From assembly GCA_026214975.1 (NCBI GenBank), contig JAOBSW010000027.1, positions 20,448 to 84,447 of the forward strand: a stretch of 64,000 nucleotides of DNA, written 5' to 3'. This document shows positions 1 to 10,814 of this stretch, piece after piece (positions within the stretch are counted from its first letter, which is position 1; every line of letters starts with the position of its first letter). The notes below the pieces were generated by a model that was not told the DNA's origin, made no database searches, and saw nothing but the letters and a program-made list of their open reading frames with translations. This DNA is from Gentiana macrophylla. Its lineage: Eukaryota; Streptophyta; Magnoliopsida; Gentianales; Gentianaceae. The translations under genes were made by a program, and so were the position numbers.

Positions 1-270
1 TAATCACTTGGCCCAATGTACTTCTTTCGGTCCAGATCCATTCTTCAATGCTCCAGATCTGGTACATCCTATAAAACATGTAAAACGAGACAAAACAGTA
101 CGAAAACCTCAGGAAAATAGCATAGATGCAGAATTACGATCCTGAAAACACTCACATAGCATTTAACATATATTCCATATAATAACGAGCCTATTGATCC
201 TCTCTTGAGTAGAATTCGGGGTGAATATAGGTATAATTATTGGTACCATTTAGGGCATTATCAGCAGATT
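1..270 (-). mobile_element. Gypsy-type LTR fragment (start of an LTR, runs off the window)
   Basis: On the minus strand the stretch begins near 264 with TGATAATGCCCTAAATGGTA and matches, base for base with scattered changes, the segment 670-933. It also resembles the first 250 bases of the plus-strand LTR at 3304-4698. It is therefore the start of a second LTR copy of the same family, cut by the window edge. It holds no coding sequence. Direct repetition with 670-933 is seen in the sequence; the assignment to Gypsy rests on the conserved end of the fuller copy at 3304-4698. Confidence 0.65.
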
Positions 271-933
271 AACTAAAATGCATAATACGAATATATCTAC
301 CATATTGAAGACAAAAAGTAACGTTCAAAGTTTCATACCTTTAACAATGGAGATCTAGCTCAATCTACTCAATCTAGAGATGGTAGAGAAAGGGAGAAAA
401 CTAGAAATAACTCCTCAAAATCTTGGAATAACTTTATTTCATCAAATTTTATAATGTAATTGAAGATTCGATAATAAGATATTTGTAAACTTATGCAAAA
501 ATATGTTAATGCATACAGTGACCGACTTATGACTCTCAGAAACCCTAACCGACCTAGTAGATACGGCAGAATCAATTTCTTGTTCCTCAAGGCCCTCGGT
601 TTACCGGACTGAGCCCTCGGTAAACCGGGCTGACCTTTCTTCTTTTTCTTCAGCAGATCTCTTCTTGGACTTCTTTTACTTGGCCCAACATGCTTCCTTT
701 GGTCCAGATCCACTCTCCAGTGCTCCAGATTCGGTACATCCTATAAAACACATAAAACCAGACAAAACATCACAAATCTTCAGGAAAATAACATAGATGC
801 AGAATTAAGATCCTGAAACATACACATAGCATTTAACATATATTCCATATAATAACAAGCATATCTATCCTCTCTTGAGCAGAATTCAGGGTGAATAAAT
901 ATATAATTAATGGTACCATTTAGGGCGTTATCA
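271..933 (-). mobile_element. Gypsy-type LTR fragment, minus orientation
   Basis: Read on the minus strand it starts TGATAACGCCCTAAATGGTA at 933 and runs to about 271, where it joins another LTR start directly. It carries the same blocks as the plus-strand copy at 3304-4698: the GC-rich CGGTTTACCG motif near 595-630 and the block AGGTCGGTTAGGGTTTCTGA near 540-570. It lacks the second half of the LTR. It lies at the left edge of the broken Copia at 934-3293, so the same LTR family flanks that Copia in opposite orientations. Confidence 0.65.
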
Positions 934-1265
934 CTCATCAAACTCAGTCCAGCATAATTCTAGACCATTATCTGTATGAAGCCTCTTTATCTTCTTCCCC
1001 AACTAATTTTCAATTAGAGCCTTCCATTGCCTGAAATTATTGAATGCCTCACTTTTGTGTTTCATCATCACCAACCAAGTCATTCTTGAATAGTCATCTA
1101 TGAATGACACAAAATATCTGTGACCACCCAATGACTCCACCTTTGATGGCCCCAACAATCAGAATGAATGTAATCAAGTGATAACTTGCCTCTATGAATC
1201 TTCCCAAACACACAATGCTCACAAAAGTCTAGATGCTTGACCTTACATTCCCCATGAAGATCTTT

Positions 1266-1529
1266 CTAAGAAAGAACCTGAATACCTTTTTCACCGATGT
1301 GACCCGGTCTCATGTGCCATATTTTTGTAAGCTGTGACTGATGAATCTCAGCAGATGCCACAACAGGAGAACCACCAAAAACTGACCCTTGTAGTATATA
1401 CAAGGTCCCTTTCTTAACTTCCTTGAAAACCAAAACTGAGATTTTATAGACACCTAGTTCTCCACCTTCTCCCTTGAAATTGAACCCTTTGCTGTCCAAA
1501 AGACTGAGAGATACCAAATTCTTGGTCAT
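1266..1529 (-). pseudogene. Copia-C gag-preintegrase region
   Basis: The open stretch encodes MTKNLVSLSLLDSKGFNF and continues to TLYILQGS and KIWHMRPGHIGEKG, the pattern of the plant Copia gag-preintegrase domain (LYxLxG followed by LWHxRLGHxGExG). Histidines of the HHCC zinc-binding domain that starts integrase are present. Copia-A carries a near-parallel copy at 40597-41091. The frame closes at both ends, so only a piece of the polyprotein remains. Confidence 0.8.
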
Positions 1530-1599
1530 TTGTGGAACATGTATAACTTCACTCAGTTTACAGAATCATCCATCCTTTGTCCTCAACTAAATTGAGCCA

Positions 1600-2580
1600 A
1601 TACCAACTACCTTGCAGACCTTGTTTTTTGCCATAGATATATGGCCACCATCTATCTGTTGATAACTTCAGAACCACTCTATGTGAGCGCAAATATGAAA
1701 TGATGCCCCAGAGTCCAAAATCCACACATCAGTAAGATGTGCCGACTCTCCTGCCCTAGAACCATGTCCTCATCTGAGTCATGCTCAGCTGTTACAGCAG
1801 CTGTGCCAGAACTGTTCTCCAGCGGTTTCTTACTCTTTGGACAATTGGAATTCCAATGTCCCTGCTCCTTACAATAATTTCAAATATCTGTGGACTTAAG
1901 GCCTTTGGACCTTGTCTTCTTGGAATTCTTCTTCCAAGACTAACCATGTTCTTTTCCACTACTGCTATAGAATACTAGTCCAGCAGCCAGATTGTCTACC
2001 CCAGCTGCCTTATGTCTCAGCTCCATGGCATGGAAAGATGACCTTACATCCTTCAAAGCCGCTGTATCCTTCCCAACTATGAAGGACTGCACAAAGTTCT
2101 CACAGGAAGCTGGTAATGAAACCATCAAATCAACGCAGCATCTTCATCCTCAATCTTAACATCAATTTTCCTGAGATCAAGTAATATTGTGTTCAATTGA
2201 TCAAGATGATCTCTTAGATGAGCCCCCTCATGCATCCTCAGGCTAAACATCTTCTGCTTCCGCAGCAACTTATTGGCCAATGACTTAGTCATATACAGGC
2301 TTTCAAACTTTAACCATATCTTGTCAGTGGTGTCTTCTTCAGCAACTTATGTGATAACATCATCAGACAACCACAACATGATGGTTGAATTGGATTTCTC
2401 CTCCAGACTGGCATAATCTACTGAACTGGCATCCCCTTTATCAAATAAAGGAGTCCACAATCCTTGTTGCTTTAACAAGGCCCACATCTTGATTTGCCAC
2501 AAACTGAAATTGTTCCTCCTTGTAAATTTATCACTCTTCATGTTCATTGCTGACATCCTTCTAATTAAAGAACAAACCTT
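1600..2580 (-). pseudogene. Copia-C gag and protease remnant
   Basis: On the minus strand, 2347-2556 encodes the N-terminal gag motif (NNFSLWQIKMWALLKQQGLW). The zinc knuckle lies near 1850-1895 (YCKEQGHWNSNCPK), where the first cysteine codon reads TGA. The aspartic protease motif DSGAS lies at about 1704-1715. The order gag, knuckle, protease is the usual Copia order. Frames change several times, so the polyprotein cannot be made. Confidence 0.8.
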
Positions 2581-2684
2581 TGATCATAAAATCCTAGCAC
2601 CAGTCACCGGTCACCGGTCTTGGTGAAGATCAACTGTGTTCAACTTGAAACTTCTCTGAATCCATGAACCTCACTCCGATACCA

Positions 2685-3293
2685 GTTTTTTAAAACACAG
2701 ACGAGAAACTTTCAGTTTAAGAAAGAATAAAACAGTAGCAATGCAAACATAAAGTATGGCGAAAAAGATAAAACATAGAAACAAAGAGAACTTAGTGATC
2801 TAACGTGGTTTCCGGCATTGTACGGACTACTCCACGGACAGAAAAGTAGATATTTTACTATGCATAAAGTTACAAAGTATTTCACACACTTGTGAAATTA
2901 ACACACATTGCATTGATTACAACATTGGTATTTATAGGCACAATTCCCTAACCCTAATCACCATAAGATCTTTATCAGAATTGTTATAAATGCCCCAGAT
3001 ATGGACCCTAGCTCCAGTTGTTATCCACTAGATGAAACTCAGCTCAAAATACTGACTCTCCCAAACTTGTAATCAACTGCTCAGATGCATAACTCATATG
3101 TACTCAGCAAAACTCAACTGACAAATAACTGAAAGCTGACTTCAGAAGGAAATCGGTTTGCACTTCACCAAAATTGACTTTCATAGAATTGAATACCCTT
3201 ACTGAACTAACCATCATTCTCAGTCTCAGTTTCACAGATTAGTTCCACCAGTTTATTCATCAGTTTAGAGATCAAGTCATCAAAACACTGACA
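2685..3293 (-). repeat. Copia-C 5' LTR
   Basis: The stretch shares long blocks with the LTRs of Copia-A (19384-19862 and 42234-42746): the block around GTTTCCGGCATTGTACGGAC (2810), the CCACGGACAGAAA string (2832), and the AAATGCCCCAGAT string near 2990. It ends at about 3293 with ...ACACTGACA. It sits next to gag and a degenerate primer-binding site, which identifies it as the 5' LTR of a minus-strand element. Confidence 0.75.
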
Positions 3294-3303
3294 TCTCTGA
3301 ATC

Positions 3304-4698
3304 TGATAATGCTCTAAGTAGTACCATTAATTATACCTTTATTCACCCCGAATAATGCTCAAGAGAGGATAGAAAGGCTCGTTATTATATGGAATATGTG
3401 TTAAATTCTAATTGCGTATCTGTGTCATTATCCCGAAGATTTGTTACTATTTTGCCATGTTTTATGTATTTTCAGGATGTATCAAATCCAGAGCATTTAA
3501 GGACGGAGCTGGACCAGAGGAAATAATGCCGGGCCAAGTAAATGAAGTCCAAGAAGAGATCTTCCAGAGAAAAAGGGGAAAAGTCAGCCCGGTTTACCGT
3601 GGGCTAGGCCCGATAAACCGAGGGTCTTGGGGAACAAGAAACTGATTCTACCGCATCTACTAGGTCGGTTAGGGTTTCTGAGAGTCATAAGTCGGCTATT
3701 GTATCTATATAAGGCCGCATAAACTGATTATTACATAGATCTCAATTATATTCCATCTTTTATTATATACAATATACAATTTGATGAAACAAAGTTCTTT
3801 TAAGCTTTTGAAGTTTATTTTCTGGTTTCCTTTCCTTCCTTGCCATCTCAAGCTTGAGTGGAACAAGCTAGATCCCCATTGTTGAAGGAATGAAGCTTTG
3901 AATGTTCCTTTATGTCTTTAATGTGGTAGATCTATTTGTATTTACGTGTTTTAGTTAATCTGAATTTTTAACGACCCCATGATTTACTTAGATTAATCAG
4001 CATTGAGCAATGTAGATCCAGAAATAGGAAAAGCCGAGCCCAGTAAACCGGTTTACCGAGGCAAATTTGAGAAAACCTAATCTGGAGGTTAAGCATCAGC
4101 TTCGTTGATCGACAAAAATAATTAAAACGAGTAATAGGTCTGCCCAATCTAGTATTCGTAATTTGTAAATTAACATGAAGTACTGATAGTGAAGTGTTAG
4201 TTAGGACATTGTCTTGATGGACCCTAGGAACGTGCTAATCAGTGTCGATAGTTGCCTAGGCGGGTTAGCGGTATGAGTTAGTGCTCAATACAGGCAATTC
4301 TAGTTCTTTATGCGTATGGGCTATTATGGACCAATTAAGGAGGGTAGCTGGCGTATAGATTATCTACTACCATGGTCGGAGTAGATAGGGTTAGGGATTG
4401 CACCCGTAGCTTAAAATTGAATTAAAAGCTCGCTCGATTAATTTAAGGGTGAGGAAGTAAACATAAGAATTAACTAAGTCAATTTAGTAGATCGGTGGGA
4501 TGAGGGGTAGGAATACCACATTTCTTTTAAGTTACTTGTTGGTCAAAGACCATATATGTGTCTTCTTAGTTAGAATAGAATCGTTTATGCTTGAGTTGCA
4601 TTGTCTCTGTGGGATGGACCTTGATTCGCCCTTGCTATACTGCGATTGACCTAGTACTCTTGCTAGTAATATCGACGTAAGTGACTTACACGCGATCA
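3304..4698 (+). mobile_element. Gypsy-type LTR, near complete, plus orientation
   Basis: The segment starts TGATAATGCTCT and ends CACGCGATCA, a TG...CA LTR of about 1395 bp. A TATA box (TATATAAGG, about 3704-3712) lies about 100 bp after GC-rich CGGTTTACCG-type motifs (3590-3630). The distal part holds CTCTGTGGGATGGACCTTGA and GACTTACACGCGATCA, the conserved U5 end of a class of plant Gypsy LTRs. No internal Gypsy sequence follows; a LINE starts at 4699. The flanking 5-mers (GAATC, GAAAC) do not match, so it is not a clean solo insertion. Confidence 0.75.
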
Positions 4699-5363
4699 GA
4701 AACCCATTTTGCTCAAGATACTCTCAAGAAAACACCAATGAAATTTGTCATATGCCTTTTCTAAGTCTATTTTCAGGATCATCTCCCACTTCTTCCCAGA
4801 CTTACTACTCGGATTATGGAGGTCCTCTTCAACCACTAGGATATTGCCATTGGTTACCCAACCAGGGATGAAAGCTGAATGAGTTTGACTGACAAAGGTG
4901 GAAATAACTGATTGCAGACAATTAGCTATGACTTTTGAGATGATCTTAACACTTACATTTGATAGAGAAATAAGCCTAAATTGAGAGACTATTTCAGGGG
5001 GGTTTTTCTTTGGAAATCATGGAAATTAGGGTTTCATTAAGTCCAAGGTCAAACTAACCCTTATCAAGAAACTTCGTAAACAAAGTGAAGAATGGAAGGG
5101 TATAACAGAGACCTACACTTTTTTAGGAACACAGCAGGGATGCCATATGGGCCAGTAACCGTAAAGGTTCCCATACAAAACAAGACATGTTCCCTCAATT
5201 TTTCAGAAAATTGCCTATTAAGAAACAGGATATCAGTGATGGATGAATTCATCTAAATGAATCAGGAAGATTGCCTCTTGTTGTGTTGTTCTCTAACTGT
5301 GAATAGAAGTTGCCCACCATGTTTTCTATAGAGTCGTAGTCATAGATCCACTGCCCTGGTCAT
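4699..5363 (-). pseudogene. L1-type LINE reverse transcriptase fragment, part 1
   Basis: Read on the minus strand it shows reverse transcriptase landmarks of plant L1 elements: GPYGIPAVFLKKC (from 5160 leftwards), then RLISLSNVSVKIISKVIAN, then QTHSAFIPG and DLEKAYDKFHW close to 4725. The order is that of the L1 fingers and palm. Frameshifts and stops interrupt it. It is cut at 5363 by a solo LTR and resumes at 6981. The catalytic xADD box is absent because the fragment ends just after the KAYD motif. Confidence 0.75.
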
Positions 5364-6980
5364 TGATGGGAGTCAACTTTACATGACTCCGGTGCATTAA
5401 TTACCCCCATTTACCACACTTTCAGCACATTTTTGGGTGAATTAGACCGCTTTTGGGGTGTTATCGTGAGCTTATGGCACGGGGAGTGAATCCGTTGCTC
5501 TGATGGATTATTTCCCCTATTTTGTTGATACTAACCCCATTCCCGAGCACTTTTACCCTTCGCAATTGTTTGGATGTTTTTGGTTGTTTATGATGTTAAA
5601 GGGTATTGGTGTCTCGAGGACTCGGAAGGTGACAATTTGTGGTGAAAAGCATGATCGAGGAAGGAAGAGGGGACAAAAAGGAATAAAAGTGAAGATTTGG
5701 GGAAACAGGGGTTCAAACGCGCGTTTGAACCTCCCAAACGCGTGTTCCAGATGAAGAACAGTCAAGTCCCTGCCCAGAAATGATGCGAAACGCGCGTTTG
5801 AAGATTCCAAACGCCAGTTCCAGCCTCCAAACGTGCGTTTGGACGGATTTTTCTGCAGATTTTTCTCCCACCTATAAATACCCCCCTTAGACTATTTCTT
5901 GAGATATCTAGTTTCTTTAGCAAAACTCTACCCAATTCTTGCTCGATTTTTGTAATAGCTTAGAATACTTTCTTTCAGCTTACATCAACATAATATTAGC
6001 TTAATCTTTCCATTTCTTAGCTTAGATTTCCATTCCAAACACTAAGAGACCACCTTTTAATTACTTCTTTATTTTGTACTTTTTGGATCTCAACTCGAAT
6101 TTCTGTAAATTAATGGTATATTTCTCTTCTCTTTTACTTGTTATGGGTTTTATTTACTGTATTGTGTATGTTTTAACTAGTATAATGAGTAGCTAAATTC
6201 TTTTCATAGTCGAATCATGTGAAATTTAGTGAAATCGCTCTTTGGGTGATGAAATTGGGAGTGGGTAATTCTTTTTATTGTTGTATCTTGCATATTCCAC
6301 GTCTTAGAACTTGTTATAACGGATTTGGGCTAGATTGATCACCTAGGTCAAAAATCACACACATCAATCTTGAGAGTTGTTCAGATAGAGAGATGTGGGA
6401 AAAGGGTTCTAGGATCACTTCTTAGAGTGAGGTTACTCGTTTTAATGTTTAAAAGCGGCTCTATTGCATATATCGTCTTGTGGATGAATCTTCCTTAGGG
6501 AAGGTTAGTTGACTTGGCATAAGGTGTTGGGGAAGAGTTGTTCAGACCTTAGCACCGGGATTAGGATTACGTACCCGTGAAATTGAATGTAAGAGTTCGT
6601 TCGTTTTTTTTTTTTGCACATTCCCGGTTTTGTCATTCCATTGGGTGAAACTAGCTATTTTGATCATGGTTCGGCTATGTCCCTTAATTTATCGTTAAAA
6701 CCTAGTAATTTAATCTTCGTTCTTTCTTTCTTATCTTTAAACTTGTTAGTAGGGATCACTTTAAAGTCGTTGTAGTTAAAAATACTTTGAAAAGATTGTT
6801 CATCTAGACTAAGCAATACGTTCACTTTGGTACTTGCAAACACGATTCCTTTGGGTTCGACCTCGTACTCCTGTTGCTATTCTAACAATCGACCCGGTAC
6901 ACTGCCGGTTAGAGAGTTAGTTTACCCATGGTTTCGAGTCTTTATAAATTGTTTTGTTAGGGTGGATTTTAGCTCAATCA
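5364..6980 (+). mobile_element. Solo Gypsy LTR with perfect target duplication
   Basis: The element starts TGATGGGAGTCAAC and ends AGCTCAATCA (1617 bp). It is bounded by GTCAT at 5359-5363 and at 6981-6985, a perfect 5-bp target site duplication. LINE sequence lies on both sides, so it inserted into the LINE and then lost its interior by recombination. A TATAAATA box lies at about 5873, just after palindromic AAACGCGCGTTT motifs (5717-5850). The 3' part has the Gypsy U5 phrase TTCGACC...AATCGACCCGG near 6856-6897. Confidence 0.88.
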
Positions 6981-6985
6981 GTCAT

Positions 6986-7380
6986 CTTTCAGACAGTAAA
7001 TCTTTCGATTTTGTTGTCTCTTGATTCTAAATAAGTGGTAGAAATATGTGTTTCTTTCCCCTTCTACTAGCCATTTGAGTTAAGATCTTTGATGCGAATA
7101 GGTTTCCTCTTGGGTTAGGATATCCTCATATTATTGATTGAGGAGCTGGTGAAGTTTGAACGGGAAATCAGAGGGGGCATTTTCCAAGATTTTTTAGATT
7201 CCCTCTATTCTTACGATGCATTCTTTTTTCTACTTAAAAATATTTCCAATGAATGTTTTGTTCCATTGATTCTCATTAGATTTAAAACTAATTATTGTGT
7301 CTCCTTAGCCACCCAGGCCTGAGTAATAAACTACTCCAAGTCCCAGTTTTCAAGCCATATGTAATGGTACCTGGTAACTA
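6986..7380 (-). pseudogene. L1-type LINE fragment, part 2 (upstream of the reverse transcriptase)
   Basis: On the minus strand the stretch carries WLVEGERNTYFYHLF followed by RIKRQQNRKI, the L1 linker motif (WLKEGDxNTxFFH) between endonuclease and reverse transcriptase. Further upstream is a degenerate LENWDLE-type piece near 7350-7375. It continues the fragment at 4699-5363 across the solo LTR. The left border around 7380 is uncertain. Confidence 0.65.
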
Positions 7381-7756
7381 CTCTGAGTAAGTGTAGTAAA
7401 GATATTCTATATTTCGGAAGAGTGCAGTCTCGGCTCCATGGTGATACGACGCCAAGATTAATGAGGCGGGTGATTCAGCTGAAGAGTTTGGTCGGCCATC
7501 CGGATCATTGGAGTTTCTAGATATAAACTCATTGTCACCTGCTTGTCTATCATAATTCACAATAAGAAGGACTCCCCGATAAATGGAAGACTATATTTTC
7601 GGGATTTAGCTAACAGACATTTATCTAATAATTGAAAGAATCGAATAAGAAAAATACGTGTTTCCTAAAATCTAAGTACAATTAGTGAAAAATGGTTTTC
7701 GCGGAAAAAGATTAGTTGTGAATGATTTATTAATAAATGAGAATTAAGAAAAATTA
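7381..7756. other. Unassigned DNA
   Basis: A 60-codon minus-strand frame (7378-7560) has no recognisable motif and may be the rest of the LINE or unrelated. Nothing else is seen here. Confidence 0.3.
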
Positions 7757-7988
7757 CTCCCTCCGTCTCAAAATGTTTGGGACGTTTGACTTTTTAACGC
7801 TTTTTAAACGTCTAATTAATCCTTCGAATTTCATCAAATGATCTAATATTTTTTACATTTATGTACTTTAAGTTTCACTTTATCATAACCCTAATAATAT
7901 TACATCAATTACGAAATTCCAAGGATTAATTAGACGTTTAAAAAGCGTTGAAAAGTCAAACGTCCCAAACATTTTGAGACGGAGGGAG
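7757..7988. mobile_element. Stowaway MITE (Tc1/Mariner-type)
   Basis: The termini are CTCCCTCCGTCTCAAAATG and its reverse complement, the classic Stowaway sequence. TA lies directly outside at 7755-7756 and 7989-7990. The two arms pair over about 70 bp with one or two mismatches and more loosely over nearly the whole 232 bp, so a transcript would fold into one long hairpin. There is no coding capacity. The good arm identity suggests a fairly recent insertion. Confidence 0.95.
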
Positions 7989-9809
7989 TATTTTATTAAT
8001 GAAATGACTAATAAGTGGCAAAATAGAATTAATAAGGAAATGTTTTCTACATCTATTTACTTAATGTGATTAAGTAAAGGCTTCTTCCTGATGTGGGTCT
8101 TCTACTTAATTAGATTAATTAATAAATACCTTATGGGTAATTTATCTAAGAAATTAATAAAAGCATAATTGGGTTTGTTGACCCATCTAAGAAAATTAAG
8201 TCTAATTAACGAATCTAGATCCATCTATATGTTGTAATTAACTCTATAAAATGATAGGATCCTACAAGTGTACTCTTTCATGCTTAAGGCGCCACTTTTG
8301 GGAGGGTATTTTGGGAAAATATTATCTCTCCACTAAGAACTTAGAATCAAAGATCTAAATTAAGATCTTCATCTTGTTCCATGGAGCTTGGGCCTTTTTT
8401 AAAGGATTATTAGAGCTTGCTTGAAAGAGGGATCACCACCTAGTGTTGGGAAAGCCTTACTGAAAGATCTTGTTGTTCGCTTCATCTTCTTAACCTTCTT
8501 CAAGTGTTGGTATAATCTCAAAACCCCTCTATGAATTTAGATTGTTTATTTAGTGATTACGATTCGTTGTTCTGTTTCGAGCATTATTTTCTGCTTCCGA
8601 TGCATGGTTTGATGAGATCAAGTCAAGATGGACCTAAAACTGAATTTGGTGGGGCCAGGGATGAAAGCTCCGATCACTTTCCGGGAAGCCGACATCGGTT
8701 CAACGGCCGGATTTATTCCAGAAATAGGTTTCGGTTGCATTTCAGGTCCTATTTTGATTTCCAACACCCTTGACACTCAAGTCAGTTTGGTATAGATGAT
8801 TTGATATGTAAAGTGTGAGTTTGGTATATAAAGTATGGGTACCTGCATAATGAGGAGGATGAAGCCTTCATATAATGCACAATCATGGGAAAAGACGTTA
8901 CCGCACGTGTAAAGTAGTGGGGCGAACATCACGGAACGGTTATACTTCATGGTATAATGCCCACAAAGATCATTTAATGGAGTTTAATGGGAAAAAAACA
9001 AATTGAGGTTATCAAATAGAACGATCATCACTTCTTCTTCTTCTTTTGATGACGATCTTAGTATAGAGGTTTTAGAGGGAGTTAGGGCTGGAGTTCGGCT
9101 TTCGGTGAGTTATGCAATTTATTTTAATAAAATTGACAAAATAAACTAAAATGACACTTTTCGGGATTTCTTCTCTCAAGGGATCCCAAACTTTCGGCTA
9201 CGGAGTATGGGAAAAATGATTCTCAAATTCTATCGTTACGAGTATGGGGTAGGAGGGCTACGGGACATGTCTTGACCCGATTCCACCCCTAATAAGAACA
9301 CATAAAACCGCTCAACAAATCTATAATTGACTTCATTAAGCCTTCAGGGGCATCGGTGTTATGTGACTGTTAGATTGTATGAATCTGAATCTGACCCGAA
9401 GTCATGATCCGTTTGGATCTAGATTCTTATAGATTCATCTAAACCTCGATTCAATCGAGATCCCCATCGGAAGCATGAATCGAACACCTGTGTTGGATTT
9501 CATGATTTAAATTAATTGAAAATCAACTAATTAAAAATCTAAAGAGAGGTAGATGATTTTACCCAACCGATGAGATGATGTGATCTTCCGATTTGTATCT
9601 CCAAGCAACGACAATGGTACGTCAAACTCGTATTCGAACCTTCTCGAATATCCCTAAAAAAACCCAAGTTTTTCTTCTTCACAGTGACTTAGACAAAACA
9701 ATAAAAAAACCCAAAATTCTCTCCTTTTTTTTGAAAGTGGCGCACATATTTTGTATGTTTTGTGTTTGGATAAAGTATCTTTTTATAGGAAAATAATAGT
9801 GGGAACGGC
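7989..9809. other. Unassigned intergenic DNA
   Basis: AT-rich sequence without a convincing gene. The longest plus-strand frame (8531-8773, 80 codons) has no known motif. A short CTT repeat lies at 9030-9050. No transposon ends were recognised. Confidence 0.4.
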
Positions 9810-10334
9810 CTAGGGGTGTGCACGGTTCGGTAAGGTTAATGGCCTTACCGAAACCGAACCAAAACTTTCGGTGAATTAAAATTCATTACCGAAACCGAAT
9901 CGTTTGTTTTAGGTAACCGAATTGAACCGAAAAAAATATACGGTTTGGTTAGGTTCGGTTAACTGAAAATTGACATAAAAATAACAATTTTAATAACAAT
10001 TTTATTCGGTTATAAACGGTTTGGTGTTTATACGAATTTTAATTTGGTTAAAAAATTGTTCGAACAACGGTTCAGCTACATGCAATTTTTCATAAACGCT
10101 TGTAATATTTTGATTATGAAAATTAGTTATACAAGTTAATTATAGACATTTCGGTTACAATTTTCTATCTATTTCGGTTAACCGTTCGGTTTCGGTTCGG
10201 TTACGGAAAATTTCGGTTTCTCTATAATACTAACCGAAACCGAACCGAAAGTAGTTATTAACAAAACCGAATTGATCCAAATGACCTCGGTTCGGTTCGG
10301 TTTTCGGATAATCCGTATCCGTGTACACCCCTAG
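9810..10334. mobile_element. hAT-like MITE with ACCGAA/TTCGGT subterminal repeats
   Basis: The ends are CTAGGGGTGTGCACGG and the inverted copy CCGTGTACACCCCTAG, one mismatch in 16. Both subterminal regions are packed with ACCGAA and TTCGGT hexamers in both orientations, for example near 9840-9960 and 10165-10310. Dense subterminal hexamers are typical of hAT transposase binding regions. An 8-bp target duplication is only approximate (GGAACGGC against TGAACGCA). No open frame is present, so it would depend on a transposase elsewhere. Confidence 0.75.
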
Positions 10335-10814
10335 TGAACGCAATAGTTTTCCTACACATACTATTTATTTTTCTTTGAGGAAAAGAAAACATTCATCTAA
10401 TAAGAAAACCAATTTATTATTTATCGATTAATTATTCAACAAATACACATGTGATATAATTAAAATAAAATTCTTTTCAGTTACATGTGGCGTCATTTTT
10501 GCCAGTTGGGATTACAAAAATGTATTTTCTAATTTACATATTATTTATCGAATACAAACTATTTAATTTATTATCGAGATTCCAAAATACTCATTCACGT
10601 ATTAGGAGCCAACCTGGGTACCATGTATATATAATCAATAGCTCCAATAAATTGAATAAAATATTTATCAAACAAAACATTATTACTCAACTAACTAATT
10701 TCAGATTTACGGCACCATAAATCCAAAAATAAACTCTGTTGATTATAGATATTTGTTATTCTCTATAGTCGAGTTTATTGAGTGTCCGCTGATAATCATT
10801 TCATACACACTAAA
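10335..10814. other. Unassigned AT-rich DNA
   Basis: Nothing recognisable. A 77-codon frame at 10487-10720 is rich in Ile, Asn and Phe, as expected of AT-rich noncoding DNA. Confidence 0.4.

Larger units (their letters stand above)
934..3293 (-). mobile_element. Copia-C: 5' part of a Ty1/Copia retrotransposon (LTR, gag, protease, start of integrase)
   Basis: This is a minus-strand Copia fragment. From right to left it has an LTR (about 2685-3293), a degenerate primer site (about 2674-2684, reading TGGTATCGGAG), gag, protease and the gag-preintegrase region. It stops inside integrase at 934, where a Gypsy LTR begins. The gag and protease parts closely resemble Copia-A at 40.4-42.2 kb, for example the shared gag string KQQGLW/TQQGLW and protease DSGAS, so both belong to one family. 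Many stops and frameshifts make it non-functional. Confidence 0.85.

Noticed and set aside
4750..5400. First impression of a host gene exon on the minus strand
   Set aside because: The motifs are those of L1 reverse transcriptase.
8531..8773. 80-codon plus-strand frame
   Set aside because: No motif, no splice context and no neighbouring coding sequence.
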